Source: Thermococcus cleftensis (GTDB lineage Archaea > Methanobacteriota_B > Thermococci > Thermococcales > Thermococcaceae). Taken from it: a stretch of 64,000 nt of DNA. Shown here one piece after another: positions 25,110 to 34,281 of this stretch. The first letter of the stretch is position 1; every line of letters starts with the position of its first letter. The notes beneath the pieces were generated by a model, which ran no database searches, was not told the origin of the DNA, and saw only the letters and a list, made by a program, of their open reading frames with translations. The stretch covers positions 1,834,322 through 1,898,321 of the forward strand of contig NC_018015.1 of the NCBI RefSeq assembly GCF_000265525.1, read 5' to 3'. A program made the position numbers and the translations under genes.

Positions 25110-26288
25110 TCACGGTGCGGCCCATCTTCCATGGTCCGGAAACCTTATCTGCTCCCAGAACTTGCCCTTCCCGTGGGTGTAGGCCTCCATGAGCTCCCTC
25201 CTTATCTGCGTCATCAGCGAATTGACGACGTCGTAGTCGCCGTTTTCAACCGCGGCCTTCAGCTGCTCCAGCAGGGCCTTCAGCCCGGTCACGTCAATCC
25301 CTGCCCTTTCCATCACGGCCAGCTGCCTCTCGACGCGGTAGATGAAGGTCTCAGCCCGCATCGCCGGGTCAAACCTGAGCTTCACCTCCCACTCCTTGGA
25401 GGCGATCCTTATGACCACCTCGGCGTGGGCCTTGGCGGCTATGGCCTGTCCGTAGGCCCTCCAGTAGTTCCCGGCCTCGTAGGCTTCCTTCGCACGCTCG
25501 AGCTCGGCCTTTGACAGGTTGAGCATCCTCTCCGCCAGTATCTTCTTCTCCTCCGGCAGAGTGACGTTGGCGAGGAGTCCCTCAGCCGTGCTTATCCTCG
25601 CCTCGCTGACGTTGATGGCCTCAAGGGCCATATCGGGTGTCACGTTCACCTCCACCTGTCGCACCTTCGTTCTGCTCTCGAGCTTCAGCATTATTCTCTC
25701 CGCTATCCTCTCGGTGACGCGGCTCCTGATGATGGTGACGTTGGCGTTTCCAACCCCCAACCTGACCATTATTCTAACCGGATCGGTGGTGTTGTTGGCG
25801 AACACGATTATCCCCCTGGTCCTCAGGGCCTCCCGGAGGGCCTCCCTGATCGCGCCCGTGTCGTTTCCGGGAACCATCACCACGCTGTTCTCAAACCTGA
25901 GGCCCAGTCTGCTCGCGTTCTCGAAGACCGCCAGGTTGGTCTCGTACCTGTTCTTGCCCCACCAGCGCTCCACCGTTATGTTCAGATCCTGGAGGTCGCT
26001 CACGTACTCCTCCACGACTGCCTCTGGGCCCCCTATGATTATCACCCTGTCAGGCCCGTAGCCCATGACCTCCGCGGTGACGTTCGGGTCATAGACACCC
26101 CACGTCGTCGTGACAACCACGGCCCCGGTCAGATTGGCCAGGTACTCTGCCAGGGCGCAGTCGGCCTCGTTGTCGCTGACCAGGATCACCGTCACGCCAG
26201 CCTCGCCGGCCCTCACCCCGGTGAGGGACACCGTCGCCGCCAGCATCATCAAACCGAAGAGCACTGCGATAACTTTTCTCCACGCCAT
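25110..26288 (-). CDS. Secreted surface protein with CWB2-like repeat
   Basis: 392 residues. Signal peptide VIAVLFGLMMLAATVSLTG with cleavage probably after VRA. Residues 30-170 resemble cell-wall-binding repeat 2: LVSDNEADCALAEYLANL, RVIIIGGPEAVVEEY, and WWGKNRYETNLAVFENASRL. The second half is helical and charged. Many N-x-S/T sites suggest glycosylation. It is probably bound to the S-layer or envelope. No membrane anchor is visible at the C-terminus (ending DHGRWAAP). Confidence 0.72.
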   Translation of the reverse strand: MAWRKVIAVLFGLMMLAATVSLTGVRAGEAGVTVILVSDNEADCALAEYLANLTGAVVVTTTWGVYDPNVTAEVMGYGPDRVIIIGGPEAVVEEYVSDLQDLNITVERWWGKNRYETNLAVFENASRLGLRFENSVVMVPGNDTGAIREALREALRTRGIIVFANNTTDPVRIMVRLGVGNANVTIIRSRVTERIAERIMLKLESRTKVRQVEVNVTPDMALEAINVSEARISTAEGLLANVTLPEEKKILAERMLNLSKAELERAKEAYEAGNYWRAYGQAIAAKAHAEVVIRIASKEWEVKLRFDPAMRAETFIYRVERQLAVMERAGIDVTGLKALLEQLKAAVENGDYDVVNSLMTQIRRELMEAYTHGKGKFWEQIRFPDHGRWAAP

Positions 26289-26505
26289 GGCTCCTCACCT
26301 CAGTCTTCTCTATGAAACGGGATCTATTTAAGCTTTTTTCAGGAAATCGTCGTCGTGGATTTGCTTTTGTTCATCAAACGGGCTGCTGGCCGCTTTTCCC
26401 TCGAATTATCGTTAAACAACGTTAGCCACCGTTTATTTTGGTTTACACGGAACAAGACGAACCGCTCTGACAGAGATAACATGAAAAAAGGAACAGTGGG
26501 CCTAT

Positions 26506-28281
26506 TCAGGCCGAGACGTAGTAGTACTCGCCCATCTCCTTCTGCTCCCTGTCCTTCACGCTCCCCTCTTTGTTGGCCCTCGGCCTTCCCGTCTCGGGGT
26601 CGCGGCGGAAGGTTATCCCCACCGACGCCAGGAAGCGGTTCATGCCTTCTCTCATTCCCATCGGCGGAAGGGCCCTTCCGTGCCTCCCCGGCTCGCCCTC
26701 GAAGACCATCAGTCTGTCGCTGATGTAGTCTATCATCAGCACGTCGTGCTCGACCACCAGGGCGGTCTTGCCTTCCTTCTCCATCAGGTGCCTTATCGCC
26801 CTCGAAACGGCCAAGCGCTGCTCGACGTCGAGGTAAGCGGAGGGCTCGTCGAGGAGGTAAAGATCCGCGTCCCTTATCAGGGCCGCCGTTATGGCAACGC
26901 GCTGGAGCTCACCGCCCGAAAGCTCGTTCACCTGCTTGTCGTAGAGGTCGGGGATTCCGAGGGGGTTGAGCAGTTCGGTCTTGTAGAAGCTGTTGAGAAG
27001 CTTTGCCGCGTCAATCCTGCTCAGAAGCTCGTAAACCGTGCCCTCGTAGTCGGCCTTGATGTACTGGGGCTTGTAGGAAACCTTCAGCTCCCAATCAACT
27101 TCTCCCCCTGTCGGCTCCTCCACGCCGGCCAGCATCTTCACGAAGGTCGTCTTGCCGATACCGTTTGGCCCAACTATGCTCACCACCTCGCCCATGTAGA
27201 GCTCCCCCGGCTCGACCTCGAGCTTGAAGCCCCCGTAGTCCTTCACGAGGCGCGGGTACTGGACGAGCACGTCACTCGCCTGGCTCTGCCTCTCGCTGGA
27301 TTTCGTGAACCTTATCTCGTAGGGCCTGAAGCGGACGTTCTCGTCCCTAAGGTAGCCGCGCAGAAACTCGTTTATCCCGTTGCGCGTGCCCTTCGGCTGG
27401 GAGAATATACCGTAAGCTCCTGGCTTGCCGTAGACGACGTGAATCACGTCGCTCAGGTAGTCGAGCACCGCCAGGTCGTGCTCCACCGTGAGGACGGACT
27501 TGCCGGAATCTGCCAGCTTCCTGATTATCCTCGCCACCTTCAGGCGCTGCCTTATGTCGAGGTAGCTCGAGGGCTCGTCGAAGAAGTAGAAGTGGGCCTT
27601 CCTCAGTATCGCCGCGGCTATCGCAACCCTCTGCAACTCACCGCCGGAGAGGTGCTTTATGTCCCTGTCGAGGACGTTCTCAAGCTCGAGCTCCCTGACA
27701 ACATCGTCAAAGGCGCCAACCTCATCAGCCCTCCTGAGCAGATCCCTGACCTTGCCCTTAACGGCCTTGGGGATCAAATCGACGTACTGGGGCTTCACCA
27801 CCGGCCTGATCTCGCCGTTCTTCAGTCTCTCGAAGTAGGTTTGGAGCTCGTTGCCTCGGAAGGCCCTGATCACGTTGTCCCAGCTCTCGTTGTCGCCGCA
27901 GAGGTTCGGCAGGAGCTGGCCCGCGAGGATTTTAACGGCCGTTGTCTTACCGGTTCCGTTCGGTCCGAGTATGCCAACGACCATGCCGTCCTTGACCACG
28001 GGGAGGCGGTAGAGAACGAAGGCGTTCACGCCGTAGCGGTGCACGCAGCCCTCCTCAAGCTCCTCCGGGAGGTTCACTATGGTTATCGCGTTGAAGGGAC
28101 ACTTATGCACACATATCCCACAGCCGGTACAGCTCGCCTCCTGAATCACCGGCCGGTAGTTCTCCTCGTCTATGATTATCGCCTCTCCACCCATTCGATT
28201 GACCGGACAGACCCGCTCGCACAGGAAGTTACCGCACTTGTCAGGGTTACACCTGTCGTAATCGATGACCGCTATCCTCAT
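26506..28281 (-). CDS. ABCE1 ribosome-recycling ATPase (RNase L inhibitor homologue)
   Basis: 591 residues. N-terminal cluster domain: CNPDKCGNFLCERVCP and CTGCGICVHKCP for two 4Fe-4S clusters. Two ABC domains: Walker A GPNGTGKTT and GPNGIGKTT, signatures LSGGELQRVAIAA and LSGGELQRVAITA, and Walker B YFFDEPSSYLD and YLLDEPSAYLD. It splits terminated ribosomes into subunits. ATG 28281 (MRIAVIDYDRC) is preferred over 28290 because GGTGGTGGG lies just upstream. It is divergent from the membrane-CARF gene. Confidence 0.95.
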   Translation of the reverse strand: MRIAVIDYDRCNPDKCGNFLCERVCPVNRMGGEAIIIDEENYRPVIQEASCTGCGICVHKCPFNAITIVNLPEELEEGCVHRYGVNAFVLYRLPVVKDGMVVGILGPNGTGKTTAVKILAGQLLPNLCGDNESWDNVIRAFRGNELQTYFERLKNGEIRPVVKPQYVDLIPKAVKGKVRDLLRRADEVGAFDDVVRELELENVLDRDIKHLSGGELQRVAIAAAILRKAHFYFFDEPSSYLDIRQRLKVARIIRKLADSGKSVLTVEHDLAVLDYLSDVIHVVYGKPGAYGIFSQPKGTRNGINEFLRGYLRDENVRFRPYEIRFTKSSERQSQASDVLVQYPRLVKDYGGFKLEVEPGELYMGEVVSIVGPNGIGKTTFVKMLAGVEEPTGGEVDWELKVSYKPQYIKADYEGTVYELLSRIDAAKLLNSFYKTELLNPLGIPDLYDKQVNELSGGELQRVAITAALIRDADLYLLDEPSAYLDVEQRLAVSRAIRHLMEKEGKTALVVEHDVLMIDYISDRLMVFEGEPGRHGRALPPMGMREGMNRFLASVGITFRRDPETGRPRANKEGSVKDREQKEMGEYYYVSA

Positions 28282-28349
28282 TCCCACCACCGGGTTAGGC
28301 TGAGGGAGAGGGTTTTAAAGGGTTGCGGGAACTTAATGCGGTGGTGGGA

Positions 28350-29588
28350 ATGCCAGGCAGGACCGCCCGAAAGCTCGTCTCTTCCCTACTTCTGCTGACA
28401 CCTGCCGTCGCTATGTTTCTGGAAAACGCCGCCCTAATGGAGATGGAAAGTTTCTTCAAATGGCTTCCAGAGGATATCGCTACGCACCTCATAGAGGTCG
28501 AGTATTGGGTGGTTGATCACATAAGGCCAGCAACGTCTTTGCCAACGGATTACGTTGTTTTTCTAATGGCCTCGCTGATTGTGTTCCTCATTTCCTTTGG
28601 GCTTGCCCTCTTCGCCGGCTGGAAGCTCGGGGGAAGCCGAAGGGACTCGTTGGGCGTTTTCTTCAGCACTTTCCTATCAAGGTACTTCATAGGCGAGCTG
28701 GCAGTTTCAGCGTACGGTCTCTTCCTCTTTGTTCTCTTCGCCGTGATCCTGACGGCATGGCTCCCCGATGCAATCAAGATGGGTAACCCCTGGTTCGTCT
28801 TAGGCACGGTCTTCTACTTCCTCTCGATAATCTTCGCCACGGCCTTTGCCTACCCGGCGCCGAAGAAAAAAGAGAAGATGGATCACCCGAAGACGCGATA
28901 CCTCGTCTACGGCCTGAGTTTCCCTAGCAACTGGGATCTGGTCAATAACGCGAGCTGTGAGGACATGAGGCGCAACAGGAAGATAAACGCGAACGGAAAG
29001 GAAGCGCCCGTTTCCCTCTTTCCCCTCTACGTCTCAATGCACTACCACTTCAAAGACGGCCCGCTTGAGTCCCTTTACCTCCTCGTGACGAAGGAGGCTC
29101 ACTTGGCGAGTCTCGATCCGCCCAAGCTGAAGACCGAGGTGAAGGACCTCCTGCTGCTCTTTTTCGAGAAGGCTTCAAAATGCTTGGACGTGCGGTTCCT
29201 GGTGAGGTGGCCGAGCGAGGACGAAGAGAAGATTGAGAGCGGGCCGGGGAGAACCATCACGGTGAACTTCGTCCCGATCAGGGATTCAAACGACGTCAGA
29301 ATGATATTTCAGGATATCCGCGGCTCCCGGATAGCGGAGCTGATAAAGGAGAACAGCGGGGATGTAACCTTCCATCTGACGGGTGGGACTGCACCGATGA
29401 GCATAGCCATGATGCTCCACGCCATAAAGGGCGACGCCCACGCGGAGTACGCCAGGCAGAGGGTCTTCGACGTTGAACCCAATGATCTACTAGTCTCCGT
29501 GGACATGGACGTCTTTGACCTCGAGGACCTCGTCAGGGAGCTGAGGGACTACTTCGAGAGGCAGTACGAGAAGGGGGAGAAGGACTAG
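28350..29588 (+). CDS. Membrane-anchored CARF-domain protein (4 TM + CARF)
   Basis: 412 residues. Residues 1-170 form about four membrane helices (near 9-28, 67-90, 112-137, 147-168). A Rossmann-like domain follows from TRYLVYGLS (183), with the CARF signature VTFHLTGGTAPMSIAM at 339-354; the xLTGGTxxMS loop is the usual cyclic-oligoadenylate contact. No HEPN, PIN or PD-(D/E)XK motif is visible, so the effector part is probably the membrane module, as in Cam1-type proteins. ATG 28350 follows GGTGGTGGG. Its 3' end overlaps the CARF-PIN gene by 4 bp. cA4-gated membrane disruption is an inference. Confidence 0.75.
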   Translation: MPGRTARKLVSSLLLLTPAVAMFLENAALMEMESFFKWLPEDIATHLIEVEYWVVDHIRPATSLPTDYVVFLMASLIVFLISFGLALFAGWKLGGSRRDSLGVFFSTFLSRYFIGELAVSAYGLFLFVLFAVILTAWLPDAIKMGNPWFVLGTVFYFLSIIFATAFAYPAPKKKEKMDHPKTRYLVYGLSFPSNWDLVNNASCEDMRRNRKINANGKEAPVSLFPLYVSMHYHFKDGPLESLYLLVTKEAHLASLDPPKLKTEVKDLLLLFFEKASKCLDVRFLVRWPSEDEEKIESGPGRTITVNFVPIRDSNDVRMIFQDIRGSRIAELIKENSGDVTFHLTGGTAPMSIAMMLHAIKGDAHAEYARQRVFDVEPNDLLVSVDMDVFDLEDLVRELRDYFERQYEKGEKD

Positions 29589-31042
29589 TCCCCGCCCGAG
29601 AGAACCCTGAAAATCCTGCCGTACTCGAAGCTGTTCAGCCTCACCCTTTCCCTTTCCCAGTCCTCCGAGTTCTTGCCGTGCCAGAGGCCGTGGAGCTTGT
29701 AGGTGTGGACGTTGAGCTCGCCGAGAGTCACCGCCAGCGTGTAGAGCGTGTCCCTCAGCGCCTCCCAGCTCCCCTCAAGGTTCTCCCCGAAGGAGAACTC
29801 CCACTCCAGCCTGAAGGGAACCAGCCCGCTCCCGCGGAGCGCGTCCATCTCCGCGTAGGCCCTGTCGTCGAGGGTGATGACCATCACGTTCGCGTCCTTC
29901 TCCTCGGCGAAGGCCTTGTAGTCGAGGGCTATCTTCGTGTCCCCCCGCTCGTCCCTCCTGCTGTCGGCCCTTTCAGCCCCCATCTCCCTCAGCTTTACCA
30001 GCTCGACCCTGCCGATGGAGGCCAGCCTTGCCCTCGGCGTTGGCTGGTTGGAGTAGGGGCCGAGCTCCCGGTCGAAGGGCAGTTTCTCGTTCACCTGCCG
30101 CCCTATCTCGACCTGAACCTCGTCGGAGTAGGCGAAGTCGAATATCAGATTGCCGTTCCTGTAGAAGTCCCCCTCTGCGATGACCCTTGAAGGAACGCGG
30201 AAGAGGAGGGCGTTAGTGTCAAAGCCGATGTAGAGCGGCCTTCCGGAGCGGAGTAACGCCCTGACCTCTTCCTTCAGCTCGTCCCAGTTCCTGAAGCTCC
30301 CCATTCCCGCTATCACCGCCTCCTTCACCATCGTGTGCCCGCCGTGGAGTTCCCGGTCGAGGGTCAAATACTCCCTCACCCTTATCCTCGCCCGCCTGCC
30401 CAGCTTCACGGACGCTATTTCCTCGCTCCTGACGGCCAGCCTGAACCTCCTCAACCCATCGAGATACAGGGAGTCGAGGAGGGCCATCAGCGACTCCCTG
30501 TTCACGGTGAGGCTCTCCGCAGGGCCCCTCTTCCTACCCGGCAGGGAGACCTTTCCGGGTTTTCCCGTCAGCTCCCCCTTCCTGAAGAGCCTCTGCTCCA
30601 CCATTGGGACCTCGAAGAGCAGCTTCCCTGCGTAGCGCCTCCAGTCCTCCAGGTGGAGGTAGGTTATCTCGCCCGCCCCCCTCGCCATCGCCGCGCCGAG
30701 GAGGAGGGCGCTCATGAACTTCCTGCCGGGGGTTATGTCGGCAATGACCTCATGTCCCTCAGAGACAAGTGAGCCGATGAGCGAGGCGGCCCTCTCCCTG
30801 AACTCCACCGGGTTATCCTCGCTGAACCTCAGGTCTTCGCCGGCGATGACGTTTATCCCCACGCCGTAGGCGCTGGAGAGACGTTCTATCAGTCCCTTCA
30901 CCCCCTCAAGCTGTTCCCTCACGCCGTCGTTCCAGAGCAGGTAAACGGCATCGGGAACCCAGCCGTGAACCTCGACGAGGTACCAGAGGGGGTTGAAGAC
31001 CGCCTCGGGTGAGGTTCCAACGGTCGTCACGTACGCCCTCAT
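29585..31042 (-). CDS. CARF-PIN CRISPR ancillary nuclease
   Basis: 485 residues. CARF domain at the N-terminus: RAYVTTVGTSPEAV and the loop EVIADITPGRKFMSALLLG (D102 to S111). The C-terminal part (about 268-420) looks like a PIN nuclease with acidic residues in IGFDTNALL (D275), EVQVEIG (E308/E312), GDTKIALD (D368/D374) and ITLDDRAYAEMD (D392/D393). It would be an RNase switched on by cyclic oligoadenylate. The true start is ATG 31042 after GGTGATGGC. It is the last gene of a run with Cas6 and a membrane protein. Confidence 0.82.
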   Translation of the reverse strand: MRAYVTTVGTSPEAVFNPLWYLVEVHGWVPDAVYLLWNDGVREQLEGVKGLIERLSSAYGVGINVIAGEDLRFSEDNPVEFRERAASLIGSLVSEGHEVIADITPGRKFMSALLLGAAMARGAGEITYLHLEDWRRYAGKLLFEVPMVEQRLFRKGELTGKPGKVSLPGRKRGPAESLTVNRESLMALLDSLYLDGLRRFRLAVRSEEIASVKLGRRARIRVREYLTLDRELHGGHTMVKEAVIAGMGSFRNWDELKEEVRALLRSGRPLYIGFDTNALLFRVPSRVIAEGDFYRNGNLIFDFAYSDEVQVEIGRQVNEKLPFDRELGPYSNQPTPRARLASIGRVELVKLREMGAERADSRRDERGDTKIALDYKAFAEEKDANVMVITLDDRAYAEMDALRGSGLVPFRLEWEFSFGENLEGSWEALRDTLYTLAVTLGELNVHTYKLHGLWHGKNSEDWERERVRLNSFEYGRIFRVLSGGD

Positions 31043-31046
31043 GCCA

Positions 31047-32261
31047 TCACCCCAGCACGGATTGAACGCCCAAACCGGTCCACAGGCCCGCAAGCAGGGC
31101 CATTAGAGCCAGCAAGCCCGTCCAGAGGGGGCCGAGCTCCTTCCTCTCCTCCCCAAGGGCCACGAGGAAGAACAGGGCAACCAGGAGGGCCGTTATGAAG
31201 GTCCCCTCCCCCGGGCGCCAGAGTTTGGGGAGGAGGGGAACGGAGAGGAGCAGGGCAACCGCGTTCAGCCCCCAGAACCAGAGGTGGGGCGGGATCGAGC
31301 TTTTCCCCTCGTAGTGGAGGGGAGCCAGGGAGACCGCGGAGAAGAGCCAGGCGAAGAGACTCAGCGCGAGGGCACCGAGAGCCAGCAGGGTTGAAAGACC
31401 CTCGTGTCCCAGACCCTCAACGTACATTCCGAGGAGAACAAGGCCGACGAGGACTACCATTCCAACGACCAGGCCGGCGGTCAGCCCCATAATGGCCGCA
31501 ATCGGGTCATCGTCCCCCAGGGAGGTGGCGTAACCCGAGAGGAACATCGCGCCGAGGCCCACGAAGAAGGCCCAGCCCGGGCTCTGGAGGCCGTGGAAGT
31601 GGGCGTAGAAGAGCCACTCGGGGAGGTAGTGGTTTTCCACCAGCCCCGGGGTAGCCAGGAAGAGTGGAAGGGCTATGACAAACATCGCCGGGCCGACGGG
31701 GTATGCGGAGACGTCATCGAAGACCTTCTCGAAGAGCGCCCGCCCGGTGAAGGTCTGGAGGGCGGTGGGAATGAAGGCGAGGGGACCTAGGGCCATGAAG
31801 TAGAGGGCTATTATCAGGACGTCGCCCCCGGCCATCTCCTCTATGACCGCGTTCTCTATCAGGCCGACCATCAGGCCGATGAAGGTCCAGACTATGGCGC
31901 TCGATACAGGGTAGAGGTGGGCGTTCACGACGGCGAGGGGAAGGGTGAGGAGAAAGACGAGCGTTGCCAGCTTCTCGCGGTTCCTGCTCATGAGGAGGGC
32001 GAAGAGGACGAAGGCGAGGCCCGTCGGAATGCCGTAGTAGATTCCATCGAAGTTCCCGGCGAAGAGGCCGGCTATGGCGCCAAAGGCCGGGGCTATGTAG
32101 ATTACGAAGCTGAAGTAGTCGGTCCAGGCGAAGAGCAGGAGTATGAACGCGACGGTCGTGGCGAAGGTGGCGTTCTCTATGTCGGTTTGTGCCAGGAAGG
32201 CCCAGCTGGTCAGGGCCAGAACGAGGAAGCCAACCTTCCGCCTGAGCTCCCAGCTTTTCAT
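31047..32261 (-). CDS. Polytopic membrane protein in the cas6/CARF-PIN operon
   Basis: 404 residues with about 12 hydrophobic segments and no recognised transporter motif. It lies 9 bp after cas6 and 4 bp before CARF-PIN on the same strand, so all three are probably one transcript. The ribosome binding site GAGGGG precedes ATG 32261. It is not a known Cas protein. It could be an unrelated rider or a membrane partner of the CARF system. Confidence 0.7.
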   Translation of the reverse strand: MKSWELRRKVGFLVLALTSWAFLAQTDIENATFATTVAFILLLFAWTDYFSFVIYIAPAFGAIAGLFAGNFDGIYYGIPTGLAFVLFALLMSRNREKLATLVFLLTLPLAVVNAHLYPVSSAIVWTFIGLMVGLIENAVIEEMAGGDVLIIALYFMALGPLAFIPTALQTFTGRALFEKVFDDVSAYPVGPAMFVIALPLFLATPGLVENHYLPEWLFYAHFHGLQSPGWAFFVGLGAMFLSGYATSLGDDDPIAAIMGLTAGLVVGMVVLVGLVLLGMYVEGLGHEGLSTLLALGALALSLFAWLFSAVSLAPLHYEGKSSIPPHLWFWGLNAVALLLSVPLLPKLWRPGEGTFITALLVALFFLVALGEERKELGPLWTGLLALMALLAGLWTGLGVQSVLG

Positions 32262-32270
32262 GGCAACCCC

Positions 32271-32999
32271 TCACGGCTTTTTCTTGAGCGGATTCAGAAA
32301 GCCGAACCCCAGGCTGTTCAGCTCCCCGATTCCGGCGTCCATCGTGAAGGCGTAGAAGTCCCTGTTTGACTCGTTCAGCGGGGCCTCGAGGTACTCCCAT
32401 GTTGTGCCCGGGACGTCGAAGTAGCGCCCGCGGATATTAACCCTGACGTAGATGTCGAGCCAGCCCTTCCTCCTCACCCTCGGGATCATCCTCGTGAAGA
32501 GCGGGCCGTCGAGCTCGAAGTCCTCGCCCGTGAAGGCCTCGTACTTCCTCACGGCCAGCTCGGTGAGCCTCTCGACGAAGTAGGCGAGGCTGTTGTGGTG
32601 GTGGAAGGTGAAGAAGCGACCGTCTCCCGGGGCGGAGAGGACGACGGGGGAGCCGGTTATGAAGGCCTTTCTCGGCCTTAGCCTGAACTTCTTCAGTGAG
32701 ACTATTTTAAGCGCGTGCCTCCCGAGGTAGAGCTTCTCATCTGGGAGGAGCTTCTCGTAGAGCGTCTCGATTAACCCCTCGTCCGGGGAGCTGATTATCA
32801 GGCTTTTCCTTTTGCCCGGCTCGAAGGGCCCGCTGGGGTAGATGTCGGAGAAGGTGAAGAACTTGAAGCCCTTCCTGTCGTGAAGATCAGAGTAATCCGT
32901 CCCGTTGAGGTGGGTGTATATCATCGCCTGGACGGTGTGTTTTCCAACGGCGTAGAAGGGGAAGCTTTCCTCGGGCTCCAGGTCGAGCTTTATCCTCAT
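32271..32999 (-). CDS. cas6: CRISPR RNA endonuclease Cas6
   Basis: 242 residues. By comparison with Pyrococcus furiosus Cas6 (Tyr31, His46, Lys52) the probable triad is Y28 (MIYTHL), H40 (DLHDRKG) and K46. The C-terminal glycine-rich loop GIGELNSLGFGFLNP is the family hallmark. Cas6 cuts the repeat RNA to release crRNAs. ATG 32999 follows GGTGTTTCAGG; the longer frame has no start signal. It is transcribed away from array 1. Confidence 0.93.
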   Translation of the reverse strand: MRIKLDLEPEESFPFYAVGKHTVQAMIYTHLNGTDYSDLHDRKGFKFFTFSDIYPSGPFEPGKRKSLIISSPDEGLIETLYEKLLPDEKLYLGRHALKIVSLKKFRLRPRKAFITGSPVVLSAPGDGRFFTFHHHNSLAYFVERLTELAVRKYEAFTGEDFELDGPLFTRMIPRVRRKGWLDIYVRVNIRGRYFDVPGTTWEYLEAPLNESNRDFYAFTMDAGIGELNSLGFGFLNPLKKKP

Positions 33000-33089
33000 C
33001 CTGAAACACCTTCTCACTAAAAGCTGGAGGGATAAAAAAGCCTTTCGGTCAGGATAGGTAACATAGTTGAGTAACGATGCACACTTGTT

Positions 33090-33793
33090 TTTGAGGCGTT
33101 TTCTCCTTTTCTCTGTTTGGGGCATTACAAATCTCCTCGGGGCCAATGAACGGTAGAAAACTCCGTGCTCCACAAACTGAGATCGATCCGCCCTTATTTG
33201 GTTTTGAGGTGGTGATAGAAAACAGCCAGTTCAAGGGTTCTTCGGCCGTTTGGGGATTTGTAATGGGAGATGGGTGGAGTGATTTCTCCCCTGAACGCTT
33301 TTTTCAGACAAAAAAGCCGTAAAACAACTTTTCACCATTTTACGTTACATAGAAGTAAGTCCGTGCACATGTTTGAAAACAAAGCGTTATGACACCTCCA
33401 CAACTCGAAAGAAACCCTAAAAATCCCCCTACAACTGCGAGGGGAATTTTCTACCGTTTTCCAGACGGGTCTCAAACGGGGCTCTCTGCCGTCTCAGTTG
33501 GGCTTTTGGGGACTTTTCGCGGGGGTCTGGTGGAGTGATTTCCAATGAACGGCGTTTGTTTTCCCCGTGAATTGTTTAGCCTGTCCCGCTGGTCCTCTCC
33601 CTGACGTTATCTTCTTCCCTGGTTTGTTAGGGCTTTTTCTTTCTTTTTCGGCTTTCTTACTAATTGAAGTGGTTTGTGTTGGGGGCGTTTGGAGTCTCCC
33701 TTCTAGGGTTGTTTTCTGAACTTCTGATAACCGCAAAATTTATATGGGAGTTTAACATTACTTTATTTGCCCGAAGGGGCAAAAAAGTTAACC
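33090..33793 (+). promoter_or_regulatory. Leader of CRISPR array 1
   Basis: About 700 bp without a gene between cas6 and the array. It aligns with the leader of array 2 at a constant offset of 9156 bp, with similarity strongest from 33266 on. The TATA box AAATTTATATGG (33736-33747) predicts transcription start near 33770. A 7-bp hairpin TTTGCCC/GGGCAAA (33766-33783, loop GAAG) lies just before the first repeat. The cas6 promoter (GCTTTTTTATCC on the minus strand near 33031) lies just upstream of this leader. ORFs read here are spurious. Confidence 0.85.
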
Positions 33794-34281
33794 GTTTCAG
33801 AACCACATGATGTTTGGAAACGAGCTAATGAAGCTTCTGAAGGAGTTTAACATCACGAACCCCCGCACCCAGCTCCCAGTTTCAGAACCACATGATGTTT
33901 GGAAACTAACCCAGCTTGACGAACTCCTCTGGAGGGAGTGTTTTGTTGTCAATCCACGAGTTTCAGAACCACATGATGTTTGGAAACGTCCCCCCTTCCA
34001 GCGATGCCGTCACAATCTCGGGGTTAAGGTTCACGTTTCAGAACCACATGATGTTTGGAAACAGCGCCTTGAGGAGCTTAAGCTCCTCGTCGACTATGGT
34101 TTCAGAACCACATGATGTTTGGAAACTCGTCCATGGAGCCACTGACGTCGACGAATACTATGAGGAGTGGCGCCTTCTTGTTTCAGAACCACATGATGTT
34201 TGGAAACTGGGCCAGGTACTGTAACCACAGGTTTTTGTCGAACCTGATGTTGAGTTTCAGAACCACATAATGTTTGGACGC
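33794..34281 (+). CRISPR. CRISPR array 1 (7 repeats, 6 spacers)
   Basis: The 28-bp repeat begins GTTTCAGAACCACAT, has G at position 16 and ends GTTTGGAAAC. Repeats start at 33794, 33879, 33960, 34035, 34099, 34180 and 34254. Spacer lengths are 57, 53, 47, 36, 53 and 46 bp. The last repeat has A at position 16, the array 2 type, and its final four bases are degenerate (ACGC), which marks the trailer end. The orientation is leader at low coordinates, transcription on the plus strand. Confidence 0.97.

Noticed and set aside
33807-34224. ORFs across array 1 with repeated SEPHDVWK peptides
   Set aside because: They are translations of the CRISPR repeat, not proteins.
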